Shown here: piece by piece, positions 15,307 to 24,635 of the stretch
Position numbering within the stretch: position 1 is the first letter of the stretch
How the letters are laid out: each line of letters begins with the position of its first letter
Source: Methanomicrobia archaeon
Lineage (GTDB): Archaea; Halobacteriota; Bog-38; Methanoflorentales; Methanoflorentaceae
NCBI GenBank assembly: GCA_015660915.1
Contig: JACTTZ010000006.1
Span: 1-64,000 of the forward strand
Reading direction: 5' to 3'
Length of the DNA stretch: 64,000 nucleotides
Position numbers and translations under genes: made by a program
The notes under the pieces: generated by a model
The model's input: the letters and a program-made list of their open reading frames with translations, nothing else
Told to the model about the DNA's origin: nothing
The model's database searches: none

Positions 15307-18213
15307 TTGACAGCTTCCGAACTTGACGAAATTCGAGCAATTGAGCGCAAATGGCAGGACCGTTGGTTTCACGATAAGATATTTGAGCCAAAAAGCACGG
15401 GGTCGAAAAAGTACTTTTTGACGACACCGTATCCGTACACGAGCGGACCGCAGCACATAGGCCACACGCGGACGTATAATGTGGCCGACATTCACGCCCG
15501 GTTTATGAGAATGAACGGCCACAACGTCTTGTGGCCGATGGCGTGGCACATTACGGGGACCCCCATTCTCGCCATTAGCTCGTGCATAGAGCGTCGCGAG
15601 AACGCGACGATAGCACTTTATAAGAACTATATTCGACTTTATGAGGGAGACGAGTCGCGCGTAGAGAAGATCGTCAATTCGTTTGTCGATCCCTGGAATA
15701 TCGCGAACTATTTTGCAGCTAAGATCGTTCCGGATTTCCAGAAGATGGGGTTCTCCATAGACTGGTCTAGGCAGTTTACCACCGGAGACCCGATCTACAA
15801 TCAGTTCATTCGCTGGCAGTACGGTAAGCTGATGGAACTTGGGCTCATCGTCCGCGGACAGCACCCGGTACTCTTCTGCACGATCGATCAAAATGCCGTT
15901 GGCGAAGACGATATCGCCGGCGGCGACGTTGAGAAGATATCAATTGACGACTACGTTGGGATCAAGTTCTCGTTGGGTGACGCATATATCGTCACGGCAA
16001 CGTTACGTCCTGAAACGGTGTTTGCGGCGACAAATCTCTGGGTTGCTCCGAGCGCGACCTATGTCAAAGCCTACGTCGACGGCGAGACGTGGATTATCTC
16101 TCAGCAAAGCGCATCAAAGCTGCGCTATCAGCAGCGCGAAGTGACCATCGTTGAGGAGTTTCGCGGCACGGACCTCTTGGGGGCCCACTGCATCAGCCCC
16201 CTCGGACGCAAAATGACGATTCTCCCGGCGTCCTTCGTCGATGCCGATCACGGCACCGGAATCGTCATGAGCGTCCCCGCTCACGCGCCCTACGATTGGG
16301 CAGCGCTGAACGACCTGAAGCAGCAGCGGGATATAAGCGCGGATGTCGACCTCTATCACTTAGGCAGCGAAGTTGAAGCTATACAGCCGATCTCTCTTGT
16401 AAAAATTGACGGATATGGCGATTTTCCAGCCGTTGAACTATGCGAACGGTATGGCGTGCGATCGCAACATGACGATAAGACGCTAAGCCGCATTACAAAC
16501 CTACTCTATAGGGAAGAGTTCTATACTGGCGTTCTTAAGCAAACGGCGCAGCAATTTGAAGGCCGGCTTGTACGCGACGTAAAGCAGGATATCGTTGAGT
16601 TTCTCAAGGGCCAAAATGCCGCATCAACGATTTACGAGACTTCAGCAAAAGGACTCTGTCGATGCGGCGGTAGCGTGGTCGTCGCTATTGAGCCAGGCCA
16701 ATACTTTCTCAACTATGGCGACCCTCAGTGGAAAGAAAAGGCATTTGAATTGTTAGACCAGCTTAAAATTGTGCCCGAGGCGTATCGGGCACAATTCGTT
16801 CAGACGTTTCAGTGGCTCGATCAACGGCCGTGCGTGAGGCGGAGAGGTCTCGGCACGCAATTTCCATTCTCCAAAGAGCACTGGATCATTGAGCCACTCT
16901 CTGATTCCGTTATCTATATGGCGCTTTATACGGTCATCAAACACCTGCGCGAGTGCGACCCCGAGCGGCTCACGCCCGCTTCTTTTGACTATATTTTTCT
17001 CGGCAAGGGCGATCCGACCAATGTAAGCCAGCAGACAGGTCTGTCACCGGCGGTGCTCAGGGCGGCGCGAGACGAGTTCACGTATTGGTACCCCAACGAT
17101 CACCGGCATACCGCCGTCGCCCACATATCCAATCACTTGAGCTTCTTCTTGTTCCATCACGCGATACTCTTTCCTAAGACGTGTTGGCCGCGGCTCGTGA
17201 CCCTTAATGAGCTTCTGATTCGTGAAGGGGTGAAGATGTCGAAGAGCAAGGGCAACGTAATCCCCATAGCCACCGTTCCGGAGGTCTACAGCGCGGACCT
17301 CGTGAGGCTCAGTCTGGTTTCCATCGCTGATCTCAATTCAACTGTTGATTGGATGGAACAAGAAGTCGAGATGGTCAAAAAGAGGCTTCTGCGGTTTTGG
17401 TACTCAGCGAAGAGTGACGTCGAGGCTGGGCGGCCGGAGTATGACGAGGAGCTCTCTTTTGCGAGTAAATGGATTCTGGCAGCGACCAACGCCATGGTGT
17501 CAAGAGCTTCTGAAGCGGCTCATCAATTCTCATATAGGAAGTACGTAACGGAAGCGTTTTTTGAGCAGTTAAATCGGGTCGAAGAGTACAAATCGATGAT
17601 TTTAGACAATGACGAGCGGCGTCGCGTACTCTGGGACGTCACAGACGTATGGCTTCGGGTGCTGGCGCCGGTCGTTCCGCATATTGCTGAAGAATTGTGG
17701 GAGAGAATGCAAAACGTTGGCTACATCTCCTTGGCGGCATTCCCGCTCTATGATAACCTTCACGCTGAAACACTTGCGCAAAAGCGCTTCCTCGACGGCG
17801 TTATTGGCGACATCTCAAACATTCAAGCCGCTATAAGACGGGAAACCGAGTCAGTTTTTATCTATCTTGCAGCCGCGTGGAAGTACCAACTCTACGCAGT
17901 AGCAGAGGGGCTTGACGACCTCTCTATTAAAAAAATTATGGCTCGAGCCAAGGAAAACCCAGATCTGCGAACGCGTTTGAAAGAAATAGCTCAGATCGCG
18001 CCCGGTCTCGCAAAATCGTTCGCTCACGAACCCGCCTCTGACAGCACGCTGGGTTTTGAGGCTGAATCGGAAACTCTGCGTGCCGCTAAGGAGTACTTGA
18101 CTCGAAAATTTCGGAAACGTGTGTACATATGCGTAGAAAACTCCGAGACGTACGATCCTGCGAATCGTGCGAGGCGAGCGCTTCCGGCGAAACCGGCAAT
18201 CTACGTCGAATAG
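15307..18213 (+). CDS. leuS: Leucyl-tRNA synthetase
   Basis: A class I aminoacyl-tRNA synthetase of 968 residues, the normal size for the archaeal/eukaryotic LeuRS type. Visible motifs are the HIGH-like PQHIGHTRTY near residue 50, the CP1 editing domain with TLRPETVFAATNLWV and GTGIVMSVPAHAPYDW, the KMSKS loop as KMSKSKGNVIP, and the anticodon-binding helical domain. The start is a TTG 24 bp after the upstream gene's stop with a purine-rich CAGGGA before it. The preceding two genes run in the same direction, so co-transcription is likely. Confidence 0.96.
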   Translation: MTASELDEIRAIERKWQDRWFHDKIFEPKSTGSKKYFLTTPYPYTSGPQHIGHTRTYNVADIHARFMRMNGHNVLWPMAWHITGTPILAISSCIERRENATIALYKNYIRLYEGDESRVEKIVNSFVDPWNIANYFAAKIVPDFQKMGFSIDWSRQFTTGDPIYNQFIRWQYGKLMELGLIVRGQHPVLFCTIDQNAVGEDDIAGGDVEKISIDDYVGIKFSLGDAYIVTATLRPETVFAATNLWVAPSATYVKAYVDGETWIISQQSASKLRYQQREVTIVEEFRGTDLLGAHCISPLGRKMTILPASFVDADHGTGIVMSVPAHAPYDWAALNDLKQQRDISADVDLYHLGSEVEAIQPISLVKIDGYGDFPAVELCERYGVRSQHDDKTLSRITNLLYREEFYTGVLKQTAQQFEGRLVRDVKQDIVEFLKGQNAASTIYETSAKGLCRCGGSVVVAIEPGQYFLNYGDPQWKEKAFELLDQLKIVPEAYRAQFVQTFQWLDQRPCVRRRGLGTQFPFSKEHWIIEPLSDSVIYMALYTVIKHLRECDPERLTPASFDYIFLGKGDPTNVSQQTGLSPAVLRAARDEFTYWYPNDHRHTAVAHISNHLSFFLFHHAILFPKTCWPRLVTLNELLIREGVKMSKSKGNVIPIATVPEVYSADLVRLSLVSIADLNSTVDWMEQEVEMVKKRLLRFWYSAKSDVEAGRPEYDEELSFASKWILAATNAMVSRASEAAHQFSYRKYVTEAFFEQLNRVEEYKSMILDNDERRRVLWDVTDVWLRVLAPVVPHIAEELWERMQNVGYISLAAFPLYDNLHAETLAQKRFLDGVIGDISNIQAAIRRETESVFIYLAAAWKYQLYAVAEGLDDLSIKKIMARAKENPDLRTRLKEIAQIAPGLAKSFAHEPASDSTLGFEAESETLRAAKEYLTRKFRKRVYICVENSETYDPANRARRALPAKPAIYVE

Positions 18214-18235
18214 GACGGATGAAGAGACGGATAAA

Positions 18236-18565
18236 TCAGGCGTCTTCGGTGCGTTTTACCGCTTCTTGAGCTTTTTTGGCCCGCTGTTTTGCCGTGTATC
18301 CGGTTGCTTTTTCCAGAAAGCAGCGGAACCGCGCATTCGTATTGATCATCAACGCGTCAGAAACGTCTTTCCTGGATTCAGTTTCGACGATTAACGTGTC
18401 ACTCACGCGTATCGTCAGCTTTCGTAGTGCCCCGTAGCTTAAAACGTATTCTTCGTCGCTTACGTTGATGTCTGCCCCAAAGCACGCTTTGAGCGCTTCT
18501 ACAATGCGCTCGTGGGCCCCCTTTTTGAATCCTCGTTTGAACGGAAATTCTTGGATTGTAATCAC
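18236..18565 (-). CDS. Conserved methanogen protein, DUF5611-like
   Basis: A 109-residue protein resembling the DUF5611 family of methanogens: FPFKRGF near the start, then YVLSYGALRKLTI and the C-terminal NARFRCFLEKATGYTAKQRAKKA. The function is unknown. The start codon is GTG. It is convergent with leuS and separated from it by 22 bp. There is no signal peptide or membrane segment. The family name is from memory and less certain than the fact that this is a real gene. Confidence 0.7.
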   Translation of the reverse strand: MITIQEFPFKRGFKKGAHERIVEALKACFGADINVSDEEYVLSYGALRKLTIRVSDTLIVETESRKDVSDALMINTNARFRCFLEKATGYTAKQRAKKAQEAVKRTEDA

Positions 18566-18745
18566 GACCTAAATGATGATACTCGTAAGGGTCCTTTAAA
18601 AGCGTATTGTTTATATGCCTCCCGGATCGCAGCCGGATGGTGGCACTCAGCGATCAAGAGACGGGCTGTGGAACGGTTCGACAAAGTATTTAGTTGGTAA
18701 GGGGTTATTGTTCAGGGAGTGAGCAACTGTGGACGCTGATACATT

Positions 18746-19495
18746 ATGAAAGCCGGAACGACTGATAGCGAATACGTGAACATAATTGTTGAAGAAGGGG
18801 TGAGCTCAAAAAACCCTGTCATCCTCGAAGGATTCCCTGGGATCGGACTCGTCGGTAATATTGTGGCTACACAAATAGCATCGGAGCTCAAGATGAAGCA
18901 CATAGGAACCATCGAATCTCGCCTGTTTCCGCCGATTACGGTGCTCTTTGATGGACTCGCGTACGCCCCTGTTAGAATCTATGAAGACCCTCAAAATAAC
19001 TTCATCGTTGTATTATCAGATATTCTCATTCACCCGATGATTGCTTACGATATCGGGAAAACGGTTGTTAACTGGGCGCAGAGCCTGAACGCAAGGCTCA
19101 ACATACCCATTGCTGGCATCGCTACGATGCGCGAGCAACGCACCGTCTATGCTGCAGCAACTGGTGCCGAGCAACTAAATCTCGTGAAAGATAAAGCTGA
19201 GACTTTGGTTACCGGAAGTATCTCAGGTATTGCGGGCAGCATCATGAATGAGAGCCACATAAGTAAGCTACCGGCACTTTGTCTCTTGGGCGAAACCCAG
19301 GGCCCTACCCCTGATCCCCGCGCAGCGGCTCGTGTAATCGACGTGGTAAGCGACGTATTGCAGGTGGCTATCAGCACACAGAAGCTAATTGAGGAAGCGG
19401 ACCAGATCGAAACAGAGCTACACAAGCTTGCAGAACAGGTCCAAGGGGCGGAACTCGTCGAAACAAAAGGGCCAACTCAGGTCATGTACGGGTGA
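18746..19495 (+). CDS. PAC2-family protein, proteasome assembly chaperone-like
   Basis: A 249-residue protein of the PAC2 family, to which the archaeal proteasome assembly chaperone homologs belong. Typical blocks are NPVILEGFPGIGLVGNIVATQIA near residue 18, FPPITVLFDGLAYAPVRIY and LCLLGETQGPTPDPRAA. A C-terminal helical tail (EEADQIETELHKLAEQVQ) is probably a coiled coil. The role in proteasome assembly or protein quality control is inferred from the family. A DUF473 gene follows after 4 bp, so the two form an operon. Confidence 0.85.
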   Translation: MKAGTTDSEYVNIIVEEGVSSKNPVILEGFPGIGLVGNIVATQIASELKMKHIGTIESRLFPPITVLFDGLAYAPVRIYEDPQNNFIVVLSDILIHPMIAYDIGKTVVNWAQSLNARLNIPIAGIATMREQRTVYAAATGAEQLNLVKDKAETLVTGSISGIAGSIMNESHISKLPALCLLGETQGPTPDPRAAARVIDVVSDVLQVAISTQKLIEEADQIETELHKLAEQVQGAELVETKGPTQVMYG

Positions 19496-19499
19496 GCAC

Positions 19500-19892
19500 A
19501 TGAGACATCTAGCTTTGACCGGAATTTCAAAAGAATCAATCGACGACCTTGTCACAAAGCGCGTTAGAACTTTTGAGTTGCGAAGCGCCCACAACATCCC
19601 CATTGTTTTTGAAGCTCACGTCGGTGACGAATTGTTTGTGACAGACACGAGTCGTCACGATCTTGCGATCGGCACGACTGGTATATTGGCCCGCGTACGC
19701 GATAAAACCATTTCAATGCACAAAGTCTCACACCGCATTGGCGACTTCTATGAAGAACGCGAACTCATGTCAGCCCGCGTTCAGCTTGAGCTGCGCGAGC
19801 ACACGTGTCGGCTGCGAGCTGTTGAGGACGAAGGTCCAGGGAAGCTCTTAGCAGTGGAGACCGCTGAAGTATGCCACTATGAAGGTCGGTGA
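19500..19892 (+). CDS. DUF473 family protein
   Basis: A 130-residue protein matching the methanogen DUF473 family: LALTGISKESIDDLVTKRVRTFELRSAHNIP at the start. The function is unknown. The track begins 111 bp upstream, inside the PAC2 gene; the ATG at 19500, four bases after the PAC2 stop, is the natural start. The close spacing suggests joint expression with the PAC2 protein. Confidence 0.8.
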   Translation: MRHLALTGISKESIDDLVTKRVRTFELRSAHNIPIVFEAHVGDELFVTDTSRHDLAIGTTGILARVRDKTISMHKVSHRIGDFYEERELMSARVQLELREHTCRLRAVEDEGPGKLLAVETAEVCHYEGR

Positions 19893-20121
19893 AGTGATCT
19901 GGACCTAAACTGAAACAGTTCCAGGCAAGCTGAGACGCAGCGAAACGCTTTGTGATGCTTAGGGGCAAGGGCATGAGCGTCGAGATCGTGCGTACCAGTG
20001 CTTGTGGCATCACTGCTATAGGACGTTTAAACGGCGGGAGCTGCTAAAAATGCGACCGCGTTGCTTAATCGCCATTGTTTTAAGACACTATAAGTATGAG
20101 TTGCTAGCATGTGGAATAACG

Positions 20122-20196
20122 GGGCCCGTGGCTTAGTCAGGATATAGCACCGGCCTTCTAAGCCGGTGGTCGAGGGTTCAAATCCCCCCGGGTCCG
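20122..20196 (+). tRNA. tRNA-Arg (anticodon TCT)
   Basis: A full cloverleaf can be drawn: acceptor GGGCCCG/CGGGTCC with one G-U, D-arm beginning GCTTAG, anticodon stem CCGGC/GCCGG enclosing CTTCTAA (anticodon TCT), T-loop TTCAAAT and discriminator G. One A-C mismatch lies in the T-stem. No intron and no encoded CCA. A TATA-like CTATAAGT lies ~30 bp upstream and an oligo-T run follows. Confidence 0.95.
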
Positions 20197-20476
20197 CTTT
20201 TTCCTCTGCCGCAGCATCAAAAACGCGTCACGAAATAGTGCCCCCGCAGGTCACTGCAATTCTAAACACGAGCTTGCGAACCCATTGCAGCACGAATGCG
20301 ATAGTTCATCGTTCTAGCGTTTTCTGGTCTCAGGTGTCGCCTTCGCGCTCGTCAGCGGCTGGGAGGGCGATCTCATTTCAGGAGCGAACAACCGCAAAGA
20401 CTAAGCTCCAAGTCGATGAACGCCCGCTATAGCTATGGTGCGTGCGCAGTAAGCGTCGCGCTAATAGGGGGTAGTT

Positions 20477-21817
20477 ATGATCTTCAGTGCTGATGAAATA
20501 CTCGAGACGCTCAACATGATCCTTTATGAGCATCTCGACATACGGACGGTCACCGTAGGTGTGAACTTAATGGGCTGCGTGCGAGACGACCCCGAACGAA
20601 TGGCCCAGGCTGTGCACGATAAGATTGTATCAACAGCTAGCGATCTGTGCTCAGAAGCCGATCGCGCTGAAGCACGGTATTCTTTGCCCATTGTGAACAA
20701 GCGCATCTCGGTAACTCCTATTGGCTCTTTCCTCGACGTCCACCCGCAAGCTGGTCCGCTGATTGCACTTGCGATGGACCAAGCTGCGAGTGAATTAGGC
20801 GTTGACTTTATCGGTGGCTACTCAGCTTTAGTCCAAAAGGGCTTTACCGTTGGGACTGAGGCACTTGTTGATTCGATCCCGCAGGCGCTGCACACGACCG
20901 AAAAGGTTTGTGCTTCTGTAAACATCGCTACCACCAACGCAGGTATCAACATCGACGCCGCGTTTCGAATGGGTAGGATTATCAAGGAGCTGGCCCGTAT
21001 CGATCCGACGCTCTGCACGCGTCTGGTTACGTTTGCAAACGCGCCACCGGACAATCCTTTTATGGCAGGCGCCTTTCACGGCCCAGGCGAACCCGAATCG
21101 GTCCTGAACGTGGGCATATCGGGTCCTGGCGTCATAAGAGCGGTAGTCGAGAAAATGGGAGATTGTAACCTCACTGAGCTTGCCGAAGTCGTCAAACGGG
21201 CCGCGTTCAAGATCACGCGAGTTGGTGAACTAGTCGGAAAGGAGATAGCATCGCGAATAGATGTGGATTTTGGCATAGTTGACCTCTCGTTAGCGCCCAC
21301 CCCTCAGAAGGGGGATTCAGTGGCACAGATCATCGAAGCAATGGGTGTTGAGCGTTGCGGAGCCCCTGGAACGACTGCCGCACTTGCTATGCTCATCGAT
21401 GCTGTTAAGAAGGGAGGCGCGATGGCATCATCGCGGGTAGGGGGCCTTAGCGGGGCATTTATACCGGTTAGCGAAGATGCTGGCATGGCCGAGGCACTTA
21501 AAATTGGTGCTATCGGGCTGGAAAAACTCGAGGCAATGACCTCTGTGTGTTCGGTAGGCCTCGACATGGTGTGCATTCCTTTTGCTACTTCTGCAGAGTC
21601 GATTGCGGGAATTATTGCTGACGAGTGCGCGATTGGGGTCATCAACAACAAAACTACAGGCGTGCGGCTGATTCCCATCGGAAACGAAGGTGACTGGATT
21701 GAGTTCGGCGGACTGCTCGGGGCGGCGCCCGTGGTGCCGCTGAAGCCTTTCAGCTCGAAAAAGTTCATCGAGAGGGGTGGTTCGATTCCGGCGCCTCTCA
21801 CGAGCCTCACGAACTAA
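20477..21817 (+). CDS. UPF0210 (PFL family) protein
   Basis: A 446-residue protein matching the UPF0210/PFL family, conserved in archaea and Firmicutes but without a firmly known reaction. Recognisable blocks are the N-terminal DEILETLNMILYEHLDIRTVTVGVNLMGC, then GAFHGPGEPESVLNVGISGPGV and GAPGTTAALAMLIDAVKKGG, and the glycine-rich C-terminus with NKTTGVRLIPIGNEGDWIEFGGLLG. A small ACT-domain protein usually accompanies the family in bacteria; none is adjacent here. A run of GGGGG before the ATG can serve as ribosome binding site. Confidence 0.88.
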   Translation: MIFSADEILETLNMILYEHLDIRTVTVGVNLMGCVRDDPERMAQAVHDKIVSTASDLCSEADRAEARYSLPIVNKRISVTPIGSFLDVHPQAGPLIALAMDQAASELGVDFIGGYSALVQKGFTVGTEALVDSIPQALHTTEKVCASVNIATTNAGINIDAAFRMGRIIKELARIDPTLCTRLVTFANAPPDNPFMAGAFHGPGEPESVLNVGISGPGVIRAVVEKMGDCNLTELAEVVKRAAFKITRVGELVGKEIASRIDVDFGIVDLSLAPTPQKGDSVAQIIEAMGVERCGAPGTTAALAMLIDAVKKGGAMASSRVGGLSGAFIPVSEDAGMAEALKIGAIGLEKLEAMTSVCSVGLDMVCIPFATSAESIAGIIADECAIGVINNKTTGVRLIPIGNEGDWIEFGGLLGAAPVVPLKPFSSKKFIERGGSIPAPLTSLTN

Positions 21818-21896
21818 CACAAATAGTGTATTCTTTCCGCCAGCCCTTTGTAGTGATAGCTGCTTGCGGCGCCTGTTCGGTCACTAATCCGTTTAA

Positions 21897-21984
21897 CGGG
21901 CCCGCTGGGATTTGAACCCAGGTCCTTGGATTTCTCCGCTAAAGCTCCGAAGTCCAAGAGGATAGTCCACTACCCTACGAGCCC
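21897..21984 (-). tRNA. tRNA-Arg (anticodon TCG) with a 15-nt intron
   Basis: On the minus strand the cloverleaf has acceptor GGGCTCG/CGGGCCC, anticodon stem TTGGA/TCCAA, T-loop TTCAAAT and discriminator G. The anticodon loop CTTCGG...A is interrupted after position 37. Exon CTTC pairs with intron GGAG as the 4-bp central helix, flanked by 3-nt bulges GGA and AAA, a canonical bulge-helix-bulge splice site. The intron is AGCTTTAGCGGAGAA. The mature tRNA would be 73 nt. No CCA is encoded. Confidence 0.9.
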
Positions 21985-22116
21985 CAGTTAGCCAAAGGAG
22001 TTTATTAGTATTGAAAGTAACTCGGAAAAATACAAATAAGGTGCGTTTCTTAACAGTTTACCGCATCTGAGCTTCTGACAGCCAAAACAAGCGCGTAAGT
22101 GTGCTGCGACCTTTTT

Positions 22117-23094
22117 ATGACGAACATCGAGACGCAGAGAAAGCTAGTCGAAATACTACGAATCCTCGACGAGAGCGACGAGGCGATCGGCGCACGGATG
22201 ATCGCCGCAAGCTTAGGTCAGCGAGGATATCCTATAGGAGAACGCGCCGTACGCCACTATCTGGTGCTGCTCGATTACAAAGGCTTTACGATCAAAATCG
22301 GGAACGCTGGAAGAATCATCACCGAAAAAGGCCTTAAGGAGCTAAATGAAGCAATAGTGGGCGATCGCGTCGGATTCGTCATAACCAGGATCGACGAGCT
22401 CGTTTACAAGACGAGTTTTGACCTTAAGCAGAGAAACGGTGATATTATAATCAATGTCGCGACCATCGACAAGAATGACTTCGATGTCGCAATAGAAGCA
22501 GCAGCCGAGACCGTCGACAGCGGATACACCGTCAGCCCGTACGTGCGCTTTCTGGAGGAGGGAGACAAGATCGGTGCTGTATTCGTCCCTTACGGATCAG
22601 CGGGACTCGTGACCATGTGCAGCATGACGGTCGATGGCATACTGATCAAGCACGGGATCCCGTCTAGCATCAAGTATGGCGGGCTGCTCGAGATCCAGAA
22701 CAGGCAGCCAGTCTGCTACACCGACCTCATCTCATACCAGGGAACTTCGCTCGATCCGATTCAAATATTCACTGCGCGACAGATGACCTCTATTTTGACT
22801 GCAGCACGGAGCGGGGAAGGCAAGGTACTCGCAAATGTCAGAACCGTGCCCGCCGTCGCCGCTGAAAAATCCATTGAACTGCTGCGCGACGCTAAGAAAG
22901 CAGGCATTGTCGGCTGGATCGAAACCCCCATTCAAGAAAGCTCGCCCGGAATCTGCGCAGAAAGTGACGTTGTCGAGATTAACAACTACGCCGGAGCAAA
23001 TCCAATGGCAGCTCTCTACGAGTTGGGAATATCCGTGAAGGTACATTCAATCTCAGCGCTTATGGACGTGAAACTCCTTAATCAACGGCTGTAA
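22117..23094 (+). CDS. nrpR: Nitrogen regulation repressor NrpR
   Basis: NrpR represses nitrogen assimilation genes in methanogens and releases DNA on binding 2-oxoglutarate. The 325-residue protein has an N-terminal winged helix (KLVEILRILDESDEAIGARMIAASL ... AVRHYLVLLDYKGF) and one NrpR effector domain of ~240 residues (VGFVITRIDELVYKTSFD, FVPYGSAGLVTMCSMTVDG). It is thus the short one-effector-domain form. It lies directly upstream of glnA, whose promoter holds a matching operator. The inner ATG (MTNIETQ) is chosen; the GTG 18 bp upstream is possible. Confidence 0.9.
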   Translation: MTNIETQRKLVEILRILDESDEAIGARMIAASLGQRGYPIGERAVRHYLVLLDYKGFTIKIGNAGRIITEKGLKELNEAIVGDRVGFVITRIDELVYKTSFDLKQRNGDIIINVATIDKNDFDVAIEAAAETVDSGYTVSPYVRFLEEGDKIGAVFVPYGSAGLVTMCSMTVDGILIKHGIPSSIKYGGLLEIQNRQPVCYTDLISYQGTSLDPIQIFTARQMTSILTAARSGEGKVLANVRTVPAVAAEKSIELLRDAKKAGIVGWIETPIQESSPGICAESDVVEINNYAGANPMAALYELGISVKVHSISALMDVKLLNQRL

Positions 23095-23180
23095 CGGCCG
23101 GCGACGTCGCCACGCGGTCGACGGTGCGGTATCGTGCCGCGATCCGCCCTGTCCGGCGAATTAGTGGCACGTTGGAAATA

Positions 23181-23219
23181 CTTATATTGAATGACCGCCA
23201 AACGCGGAATGCATTTTCC
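23181..23219 (+). promoter_or_regulatory. glnA promoter with NrpR operator GGAA-N6-TTCC
   Basis: A TATA box (CTTATATT, 23181-23188) is followed ~20 bp later by the palindrome GGAATGCATTTTCC (23206-23219). GGAA-N6-TTCC is the operator form known for NrpR in Methanococcus. It overlaps the expected transcription start, so bound NrpR would block initiation of glnA. The nrpR gene itself lies just upstream. Confidence 0.82.
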
Positions 23220-23249
23220 TACTACGAAATCATCAACAGGAGATCTTCC

Positions 23250-24581
23250 ATGGTAGAAGCGAAGGATAAAGATTACGTCTTAGCCCAAGTTGCAGAAAAT
23301 GGCATCAAATTCATTCGACTCTGGTTTACAGACATCCTTGGGACTCTGAAAAGCTTTGCGATCACAGACGACGAGCTCGAAGGGGCTCTCAATGAAGGAA
23401 TGGGTTTCGATGGCTCCTCAATCGCCGGGTATCAAACGATAGAGGAATCCGATATGATTGCGAAACCGGATCCGAGTACCTTTGCGATATTGCCTTGGCG
23501 GCCGAAGGAAAAGGGCGTTGCACGAGTCATATGCGACGTGCTCGAACCGTCTGGGAGGCCCTACGAGGGGGATCCCCGGTACGTCCTTAAAAGAAATCTG
23601 CAGCGAGCAGAGAAGAAAGGCCTCACGTTCTACATAGGGCCAGAACTTGAGTATTTCTATTTTGCGAACAGCCAATGCGCTGATATTATTGACACCGGCG
23701 GGTACTTCGATCTCACCCCACTGGATCAGGCGACTGATCTTCGGCGCGACACGATATTTGCGCTCCAAGACATGGGCATTCGCGTCGAATATAGCCACCA
23801 CGAAGTTGGCCCTAGCCAGCACGAGATTGATCTCCGATACACTGACGCTTTGACGATGTCCGACAGCGTTATGACGCACCGCCTTGTGGTGAAGGAGATA
23901 GCGCTGCGCGCAGGCTATTACGCCACTTTCATGCCCAAGCCTATTATCGGAGAGAACGGAAGCGGGATGCATACGCACCAATCGCTGTTTAGAGGAAAGA
24001 ATAACGCATTTTTCGACGCCAATGACGAGTACCATCTGTCGGAAATGGGTAAAGGATTCATTGCTGGGCAGTTAAAGCACGTCAACGAATTCTGCCTCGT
24101 CATGAGTCAATGGGTGAACTCATACAAGCGGCTGGTTCCCGGCTTTGAAGCGCCCGTTTACATTTCGTGGGCACGACGAAACAGATCGACGCTCATACGA
24201 GTTCCGATGTACAAGCCGGGGAACGAGCTCGCAACGAGAGTGGAACTGCGCTGTCCGGATCCGGCCTGTAATCCTTATCTCACCTTCGCCGTGATGCTGG
24301 CAAGCGGGTTGGACGGAATCGAAAAGGGCTACGAACTGCCTGAACCGGTTGAGAAGGATATCTACAAAATGACGCCTCAACAGCTTGCGGCACACGGAAT
24401 TGGCTCACTCCCCGAAAACTTGGGACTTGCCATAACGGAGACTGAGAATTCTGAACTCGTGCGCCGCACACTCGGCAATCACGTATTTGATCGCTTCATT
24501 CAACTTAAAAAGCAAGAGTGGGACGATTATCGGATACAAGTTTCGGAGTACGAGCTTCAACGGTACCTGCCAATTCTCTAA
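23250..24581 (+). CDS. glnA: Glutamine synthetase, type I
   Basis: GlnA makes glutamine from glutamate, ammonia and ATP and is the main ammonia-assimilating enzyme. The track ORF starts 126 bp too early; the ATG at 23250 gives a normal 443-residue GSI with AGGAGAT ahead of it. Motifs seen are GFDGSSIAGY near residue 54, the ATP-binding NGSGMHTHQSLF, YVLKRNLQRAE, and PVYISWARRNRSTLIRVP. The short GSI-alpha form is expected in archaea. Expression is likely controlled by NrpR through the operator at its promoter. Confidence 0.96.
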   Translation: MVEAKDKDYVLAQVAENGIKFIRLWFTDILGTLKSFAITDDELEGALNEGMGFDGSSIAGYQTIEESDMIAKPDPSTFAILPWRPKEKGVARVICDVLEPSGRPYEGDPRYVLKRNLQRAEKKGLTFYIGPELEYFYFANSQCADIIDTGGYFDLTPLDQATDLRRDTIFALQDMGIRVEYSHHEVGPSQHEIDLRYTDALTMSDSVMTHRLVVKEIALRAGYYATFMPKPIIGENGSGMHTHQSLFRGKNNAFFDANDEYHLSEMGKGFIAGQLKHVNEFCLVMSQWVNSYKRLVPGFEAPVYISWARRNRSTLIRVPMYKPGNELATRVELRCPDPACNPYLTFAVMLASGLDGIEKGYELPEPVEKDIYKMTPQQLAAHGIGSLPENLGLAITETENSELVRRTLGNHVFDRFIQLKKQEWDDYRIQVSEYELQRYLPIL

Positions 24582-24635
24582 CGAGGTTCCGGGAAAGATA
24601 AGGTTACCACCCGGATCCGTCTTTCTTTGTACTCT

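Noticed and set aside
19955-20047. 30-codon ORF between the DUF473 gene and tRNA-Arg
   Set aside because: It has an ATG and reads cleanly, but there is no ribosome site or recognisable product; too weak to list as a gene.
20166-20432. 88-aa plus-strand ORF overlapping tRNA-Arg(TCT)
   Set aside because: It begins inside the tRNA and has no protein-like composition.
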